A DNA stretch of 11,092 bases, from contig JAFDAE010000045.1 of the NCBI GenBank assembly GCA_019314005.1, forward strand, positions 1-11,092. The letters are read 5' to 3'. The notes beneath the pieces were generated by a model that worked only from the letters and a program-made list of their open reading frames with translations, ran no database searches and was not told where the DNA came from. How positions within the stretch are numbered: position 1 is the first letter of the stretch; every line of letters begins with the position of its first letter. Both the position numbers and the translations under genes were made by a program. This DNA comes from Deltaproteobacteria bacterium. Lineage in GTDB: Bacteria; Desulfobacterota; Desulfobacteria; C00003060; C00003106. This document shows positions 7,186 to 11,092 of this stretch, one piece after another.

Positions 7186-7215
7186 AGATTGATGATTGAC
7201 GATTGAAGATTGATT
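7180..7215 (+). repeat. Heptamer array, locus 2 left arm (GATTGAN x5)
   Basis: Five uninterrupted units read GATTGAA, GATTGAT, GATTGAC, GATTGAA and GATTGAT; only position 7 varies. The first unit contains the last lysC codon (GAT) and the TGA stop. A 25-base segment (7187-7211) is perfectly complementary to 7352-7376, including the order of the variable bases. Confidence 0.9.
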
Positions 7216-7333
7216 AAAATGCCTATTCATATGTTTGATAATTTCATTAAAAGTCTTGATCACTTTGTAAGGGTGGGGGCCTATAGCAAAAAGTAACCAA
7301 AGGTAAGCTAATCAAATATTCTTTACGAAACCA

Positions 7334-7384
7334 TCTAATCATCAATCGTCTAATCTTCAATCGTCAATCATCAATCATCAATTG
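7334..7384 (-). repeat. Heptamer array, locus 2 right arm (NTCAATC)
   Basis: Seven units read TCTAATC, ATCAATC, GTCTAATC (8 bases), TTCAATC, GTCAATC, ATCAATC and ATCAATT, the inverse of GATTGAN. The array ends at the AAAGGG ribosome site (7385-7390) of the next gene. The 118-base spacer (7216-7333) has no ORF, promoter or terminator that I can support. Fully paired, it would form a long-stem hairpin with a loop of 140 bases. Confidence 0.88.
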
Positions 7385-7395
7385 AAAGGGCCACC

Positions 7396-7977
7396 TTGAG
7401 ATCCTTTGACAGAGACCAGCAGCTCATAGCCTTCCTCATCGGGCTCATCATTGTAATGATATATTTTGTGAGACCGTTGAGCAGCCCCCTGTCTTTTTCA
7501 CAGGATAACAGAGTTGCCGGGCAAAGCGATCAGATTCATGGGGTATTTATAGAAGTCAAGGGTTTGGTAAAGAGACCCGGAGTCTATTCGTTTGATAAGG
7601 ACCCTTCTTGTGTTGAAGCCATACAAAAGGGGAACGGTATCGTCGAGGGATTGGTTCTTAAAACCTGCGACAGGACACCGATCTTGGAGAGTGGTGATCG
7701 GTTAACAGTGGTAAAGAAAGATGAGGGTGAGGCGGGGATACAGGTTGCAGATATGGATGCGGCCAGTCAATTAGTGCTCGGCATCCCGTTGGATATAAAC
7801 GATGTGGATTCAGCAAAATTAGATACCCTTCCTGGAGTAGGCAGGCACTTAGCCGAACGTATCGTTCGATTTAGAGAGGAACATGGGCCGGTTAGGAGCC
7901 TGGATGATCTTCTCAAGGTCTGCGGGATAGGAAAGAAAAAACTGGAAAAGTTGAGACCGTATCTGACAATAAAGTAA
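7396..7977 (+). CDS. Membrane-anchored ComEA-family helix-hairpin-helix DNA-binding protein
   Basis: This 193-residue protein has a single N-terminal transmembrane segment (about residues 8-26). An SLBB-like beta domain follows at about 48-107, with VFIEVKGLVKRPGVYSF. A tandem helix-hairpin-helix domain covers about 130-193, with hairpins LPGVGRHLA (145-153) and VCGIGKKKL (175-183). ComEA proteins bind incoming double-stranded DNA on the outer face of the inner membrane during natural transformation. The DNA-binding end here would lie in the periplasm. No comEC or pilus gene is adjacent, so the competence role is inference. I chose TTG 7396 because AAAGGG lies five bases upstream and the full transmembrane segment is retained. 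The TAA stop lies within heptamer locus 3. Confidence 0.85.
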   Translation: MRSFDRDQQLIAFLIGLIIVMIYFVRPLSSPLSFSQDNRVAGQSDQIHGVFIEVKGLVKRPGVYSFDKDPSCVEAIQKGNGIVEGLVLKTCDRTPILESGDRLTVVKKDEGEAGIQVADMDAASQLVLGIPLDINDVDSAKLDTLPGVGRHLAERIVRFREEHGPVRSLDDLLKVCGIGKKKLEKLRPYLTIK

Positions 7978-8014
7978 GCGATCAGCCGTCAGCAATCAGA
8001 TCTCAGCGTTGAAC
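7973..8014 (+). repeat. Heptamer array, locus 3 left arm (NNTCAGC)
   Basis: Six consecutive 7-base units read AGTAAGC, GATCAGC, CGTCAGC, AATCAGA, TCTCAGC and a degraded GTTGAAC; positions 1-2 vary freely. The TAA stop of the ComEA-family gene lies in the first unit. Positions 7974-7993 are a perfect 20-base complement of 8075-8094, and pairing continues with four mismatches over the next 14 bases. Confidence 0.85.
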
Positions 8015-8061
8015 TTTATTAAATAAGTTTACAAATAGTACCAATCCCGGGGATTCCTTAA

Positions 8062-8096
8062 GCTGAAAACTGAACGCTGACGGCTGATCGCTTACT
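8062..8096 (-). repeat. Heptamer array, locus 3 right arm (GCTGANN)
   Basis: Units GCTGAAA, ACTGAAC, GCTGACG, GCTGATC and GCTTACT mirror the left arm across a 47-base spacer. The larB stop (8092-8094 on the minus strand) lies in the last unit, opposite the TAA of the convergent gene. The stem could act as a bidirectional transcript end. Neither side has a clear T tract beyond the stem, so intrinsic termination is not demonstrated. Confidence 0.83.
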
Positions 8097-8841
8097 CTCT
8101 ATTAATAAGCGAAGCCACATACCCCGCGCCGAAACCGTTGTCAATGTTTACCACGGCAATCCCAGAGGAGCAGCTATTGAGCATGGCGAATAGAGCGGTA
8201 AGACCGCCAAAGCTTGTCCCGTATCCCGTGCTGGTCGGCACCGCAATAATCGGTTTGTCCACTAAGCCGCCGACTACACTCGGAAGCGCGCCTTCCATAC
8301 CAGCTACAACTATTAAAACTGATGCTTTCTCAAGGCTCTCTTTGTGATCTATCAGACGGTGAATGCCGGCGACACCTACGTCATACAGCGTATCTACGTG
8401 GTTGCCCATAGTTTGAGCTGTTATGGCAGCCTCTTCTGCCACTGGGATGTCAGATGTCCCGGCAGTAACAACCAAAATAGTCCCTTTTCCGGTTATTTCG
8501 ATAGGTTTTGATGAATATACCAAGACTTTTGCATCTGAATGGTATATAGTGTCAACAAATCGTTTGGTGATAACATCAGCCTTTTCTTTTTTGAGCCTGG
8601 TCACCATCACTGTGTCATTTTTTAAGACCATCGTTTCCATAATGCCGATTATCTGTTCAGTCGATTTACCCTGTCCAAATATCACTTCGGGAAATCCGTT
8701 CCTTAGAGAGCGATGGTGGTCGACCCGTGCATAGGAAATGTCCTGATAGGGGAGATCCTTTAACTGTGCCAAGGCTTCGTCTACAGATACCTGACTGGAA
8801 TGTACTGAATCTAATAACTGTTTTAACTTCTTTATGTCCAT
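8092..8841 (-). CDS. larB: Nickel pincer cofactor biosynthesis protein LarB
   Basis: LarB carboxylates the pyridinium ring of nicotinic acid adenine dinucleotide and releases AMP. The product is the precursor of the nickel-pincer nucleotide used by lactate racemase and related LarA enzymes. The 249 residues match the usual length. They include YARVDHHRSLRNGFPEVIFG (38-57), AGTSDIPVAEEA (127-138), GMEGALPSVVGGL (181-193) and the AIR-carboxylase-like end VPTSTGYGTSFGG. The only cysteine, Cys224 in LNSCSSG, lies where the family's covalent nucleotide-attack cysteine is expected. The start is ATG at 8841 with GAAGG (8847-8851) five bases upstream. LarC, LarE and LarA are not in this window. The gene is convergent with the ComEA-family gene and shares a heptamer hairpin with it at the stops. 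Confidence 0.95.
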   Translation of the reverse strand: MDIKKLKQLLDSVHSSQVSVDEALAQLKDLPYQDISYARVDHHRSLRNGFPEVIFGQGKSTEQIIGIMETMVLKNDTVMVTRLKKEKADVITKRFVDTIYHSDAKVLVYSSKPIEITGKGTILVVTAGTSDIPVAEEAAITAQTMGNHVDTLYDVGVAGIHRLIDHKESLEKASVLIVVAGMEGALPSVVGGLVDKPIIAVPTSTGYGTSFGGLTALFAMLNSCSSGIAVVNIDNGFGAGYVASLINRE

Positions 8842-9046
8842 TTTAACCTTCGCTTGAAAAGAATAGTATGATAAACTTGTAAAAAAATCTTTAATTATAA
8901 ATGTTTTTTTTCACGTTTAGTGTTAAAAATTTCTTTTAATGTTCCGATGATATAAGAAAGCAATAGGAATTTTTCCTATATTCCTCATAACATTTGATAC
9001 GTTTAACAGATTTTTTGAAATTTTGGAATGAATTTCGCATTACTTC

Positions 9047-9086
9047 AAAACCATAATGACTTTGTCAAAAGTCATTAAAACCATAA
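9047..9086. promoter_or_regulatory. Operator-like hairpin flanked by direct repeats
   Basis: A 9-base perfect stem (AATGACTTT at 9055-9063, AAAGTCATT at 9068-9076) with loop GTCA is bracketed by two identical 10-base direct repeats, AAAACCATAA, at 9047-9056 and 9077-9086. A dyad with flanking direct repeats suggests a dimeric regulator site. It lies immediately before TTGACA at 9090 and about 70-100 bases upstream of the transglycosylase start. The binding factor is unknown. Confidence 0.5.
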
Positions 9087-9121
9087 ACCTTGACAAGGCA
9101 ACGATTTCCTTGCCACGAATG

Positions 9122-9135
9122 TATTGATATCAATA
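9122..9135. promoter_or_regulatory. 14-base perfect palindrome before the transglycosylase
   Basis: TATTGATATCAATA is its own reverse complement and ends just before the AAAGGTGG ribosome site (9138-9145) of the downstream gene. It could be an operator or an RNA hairpin near the ribosome site, but AT-rich palindromes of this size also occur by chance. Confidence 0.35.
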
Positions 9136-9152
9136 TTAAAAGGTGGGTATTT

Positions 9153-10928
9153 ATGAACGTTACTATGCGCGGATACATGGTTTTTCTTCTTGGTATATTT
9201 TTTGTTATTGGATGCAGTCAGTTCAACGTCCAGACTGTAAAGAGTACCGATAATATGGGCTCTCTGGATTACCTTGTTGAAGCGGAGACGGAACATATCG
9301 AGGACGTCAATGGAGATATAGAGGGAAATGGAGCCGCACCCGCCGAAACCAACGAGAGTGGCGACATCTCCAAAGAGGAGGGGGAGCAGGCACAGACCCT
9401 TGATGCCGCGTTGGAACTTTGTGAGGCATCCCAGGAGTTTTGGGGTGAAGGGAACCTGGAGAGGGCGTTTGATGCCCTGGATCAGGCCTATGCACTCATC
9501 TTAAATGTAGATCCCGACAATATCCCTAAGTTGATTCAACAAAAAGAAAATCTGCGGTTCATGATCTCCAAGAGGATTCTGGAGATATATGCCTCCAGGT
9601 ATACCGTGCTCAACGGGAATCATAAAGAAATACCGTTGATCATGAACAAACATGTTGAGAAAGAGATTAAACGGTTTCAGGGGATTGAACGGAGATTTTT
9701 TGTAGAGTCCTATCAACGTTCCGGCAGATACAGGGGAGAAATATTAAAGGCTTTGAAAGAAGCAGGCATCCCGGAAGAACTCTCCTGGCTGCCGCTTATT
9801 GAAAGCGGATTTAAGGTCAGGGCATTGTCCCGTGCCCGCGCGCTCGGTCTCTGGCAGTTTATCCCCTCGACCGGCTATAAATTCGGCTTAAAAAGGGATG
9901 CATGGATTGACGAGAGATTAGATCCTGAAAAAGCGACCGCTGCAGCCATCGCATACTTAAAAGAATTGCATAATATATTTGGGGACTGGTCAACGGTACT
10001 TGCCGGTTACAACTGCGGTGAAGGAGCTGTTTTAAGGGTGATTCGCAACCAGAAGATCAATTATTTGGACAACTTCTGGGATCTCTACCAGAAACTCCCC
10101 AGAGAAACCGCACGGTATGTTCCCAGATTTTTGGCTACGCTGCATATCCTAAAAGACCCGGCGAAGTATGGGATCACCTTAGAGAAGTTGGACGAACCGA
10201 TCCCTTATGAAGCTGTGGAGATTGAAAAACAGGTTCAATTAAAGACAGTGGCAGACAAGTTAGGAGTGTCCTCCAAAGATCTCATAGCGCTAAACTCTGA
10301 ACTGCGGTATAAGGCCACACCGGATACTCCATATAGTCTCAAAGTTCCTTTAGGAGAGGGAGAGGTTTTAATTGCAAAGCTGGATGAAATACCGAAATGG
10401 ACCCCGCCACAAAAGTCTTATATATACCACCGGGTGAGAAGAGGGGAATCTTTATATCTTATTTCCTTGAAATACAGGACTAGTGTCCGGGCAATTACGA
10501 GCGCGAACAACATCCGGCGGAAACATTTCATTCGACCTGGGCAAAAGCTAAAGATACCAGTGAGGGGGAGAGGTGGAAGAAGACGTGTTGCCTCGAATTA
10601 TCAGCTCCTTCCCGGGGGAAAATATCGTGTAAGGACCGGCGACTCTCTATGGCTTATTGCTCGGAGGTTCAATACCACCACAAAGGAGATTCAGCGGCTC
10701 AACGGTTTGAAATCTACTCGTCTTTATGCTAAACAAATCCTTAAAATTACAGAGAAAGGAAGTACACTTCAGGCTAAAAACAGTAAGTCGTACCGCGTGC
10801 AACCAGGGGACAACCTAAGCTGGATTGCCAAAAAGCATAATATGACCTTAAGTCGTCTCCTTCGCGCTAACAATTTGACCACAAAATCCACTATTTATCC
10901 CGGGCAGGTTATTGTTGTGCATAATTAG
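9153..10928 (+). CDS. mltD: MltD-like membrane-bound lytic murein transglycosylase with LysM repeats
   Basis: It cleaves the glycan strands of peptidoglycan with formation of anhydro-muramic ends, probably from the outer-membrane inner face. The 591 residues begin with a lipoprotein signal and lipobox VIGC (Cys21). A low-complexity acidic linker follows, then a family-23 SLT domain at about 195-320. Catalytic Glu217 is in LPLIESGF, and ALGLWQFIPSTG and AGYNCGEGAV are conserved. Three LysM peptidoglycan-binding domains start at about Tyr425, Tyr491 and Tyr547, the last ending at the C-terminus. E. coli MltD has two. A further weak LysM-like stretch may lie at about 360-400. I chose ATG 9153 with AAAGGTGG upstream. 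A TTG at 9090 stays in frame but would bury the signal peptide and has no ribosome site. Confidence 0.9.
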   Translation: MNVTMRGYMVFLLGIFFVIGCSQFNVQTVKSTDNMGSLDYLVEAETEHIEDVNGDIEGNGAAPAETNESGDISKEEGEQAQTLDAALELCEASQEFWGEGNLERAFDALDQAYALILNVDPDNIPKLIQQKENLRFMISKRILEIYASRYTVLNGNHKEIPLIMNKHVEKEIKRFQGIERRFFVESYQRSGRYRGEILKALKEAGIPEELSWLPLIESGFKVRALSRARALGLWQFIPSTGYKFGLKRDAWIDERLDPEKATAAAIAYLKELHNIFGDWSTVLAGYNCGEGAVLRVIRNQKINYLDNFWDLYQKLPRETARYVPRFLATLHILKDPAKYGITLEKLDEPIPYEAVEIEKQVQLKTVADKLGVSSKDLIALNSELRYKATPDTPYSLKVPLGEGEVLIAKLDEIPKWTPPQKSYIYHRVRRGESLYLISLKYRTSVRAITSANNIRRKHFIRPGQKLKIPVRGRGGRRRVASNYQLLPGGKYRVRTGDSLWLIARRFNTTTKEIQRLNGLKSTRLYAKQILKITEKGSTLQAKNSKSYRVQPGDNLSWIAKKHNMTLSRLLRANNLTTKSTIYPGQVIVVHN

Positions 10929-10962
10929 CAGGAATCATTGAGCATTTCACATTTGTCAACTT

Positions 10963-11092
10963 GAGACCTTTGCATAACGTGACATTTTTTCGTCAGGCAA
11001 GGAAGGTGAGAAATTTAACCGGAGGAATACATTAGGTATTTCGAGGATAGCGCTGACGCTTCACTGCGTGCCAAATTTTGAAGCCTGACGCC
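10963..11092 (+). mobile_element. MITE-like element copy B, cut by window end
   Basis: The 130 visible bases match copy A (reverse complement) at 125 positions by eye, with no gaps. They start with the same terminal repeat GAGACCTTTGCATAAC. The distal end lies outside the window. It begins 34 bases after the transglycosylase stop, where no other terminator is visible. Its orientation is opposite to copy A, making a 10.8-kb inverted pair around the whole gene set. Confidence 0.85.

Larger units (their letters stand above)
8842..9152. other. Divergent AT-rich intergenic region, larB / lytic transglycosylase
   Basis: This 311-base gap must hold promoters for both flanking genes. Toward larB, the only clear -10 word is TATAAT on the minus strand (8894-8899), with an A/T tract upstream but no good -35. 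An inverted repeat ATAGGAA-TTT-TTCCTAT lies at 8963-8979. Toward the transglycosylase there is an operator-like cluster at 9047-9086, a TTGACA at 9090-9095 without a correctly spaced -10, and a perfect palindrome at 9122-9135. It contains no heptamer arrays, unlike three of the other gaps. Confidence 0.5.

Noticed and set aside
1577..8096. Heptamer arrays as CRISPR
   Set aside because: Units are 7 bases with no unique spacers between them, and no cas genes are present.
9090..9152. TTG start at 9090 for the lytic transglycosylase
   Set aside because: It adds 21 polar residues before the lipoprotein signal and has no ribosome site, whereas ATG 9153 has AAAGGTGG and gives a standard lipobox at Cys21.

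Overview
The window looks like chromosomal DNA from an anaerobic or facultatively anaerobic Gram-negative bacterium. The evidence is two large periplasmic multiheme c-type cytochromes, a lipid-anchored lytic transglycosylase with LysM repeats, and LarB of nickel-pincer cofactor synthesis. Desulfobacterota or a relative is my best guess. No rRNA or marker gene settles it, and the assignment is inference.

Layout, left to right. Positions 1-165 hold a complete miniature inverted-repeat element (MITE-like). A minus-strand holA (DNA polymerase III delta subunit) with an unusually long internal insert follows. A 416-base divergent gap carries a pair of inverted heptamer arrays and the likely promoter of the next operon. 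Positions 1978-5843 encode a three-gene exported redox operon: a cytochrome with up to 16 hemes, a cysteine-free thioredoxin-fold/TPR protein, and a decaheme cytochrome whose start overlaps the preceding stop. A rho-independent terminator closes it. A 24-base solo end of the MITE lies just upstream of the middle gene. Next come lysC (aspartate kinase), preceded by a transposon-end-like hairpin, and a membrane-anchored ComEA-type helix-hairpin-helix protein. Convergent to that gene lies larB, and divergent from larB is an MltD-like lipoprotein. A second MITE copy in inverted orientation (125 of 130 bases identical by eye) begins at 10963 and runs off the window.

The strongest unexplained signal is not a gene. 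Three of the intergenic gaps (1577-1721, 7180-7384, 7973-8096) each contain two arrays of 7-base units in inverted orientation around a short spacer. The heptamer differs at each locus (CGNGTTR, GATTGAN, NNTCAGC), but the architecture is the same, and in two loci the arms run through stop codons. They look like foldback elements built from locus-specific heptamers. I cannot match them to a named family.

How the genes work together: the cytochrome operon is the only clear multi-gene unit, and it probably moves electrons through the periplasm or to the cell exterior. The remaining genes (replication, amino-acid synthesis, DNA binding, cofactor synthesis, cell wall) look like unrelated single-gene units separated by repeat-bearing gaps.
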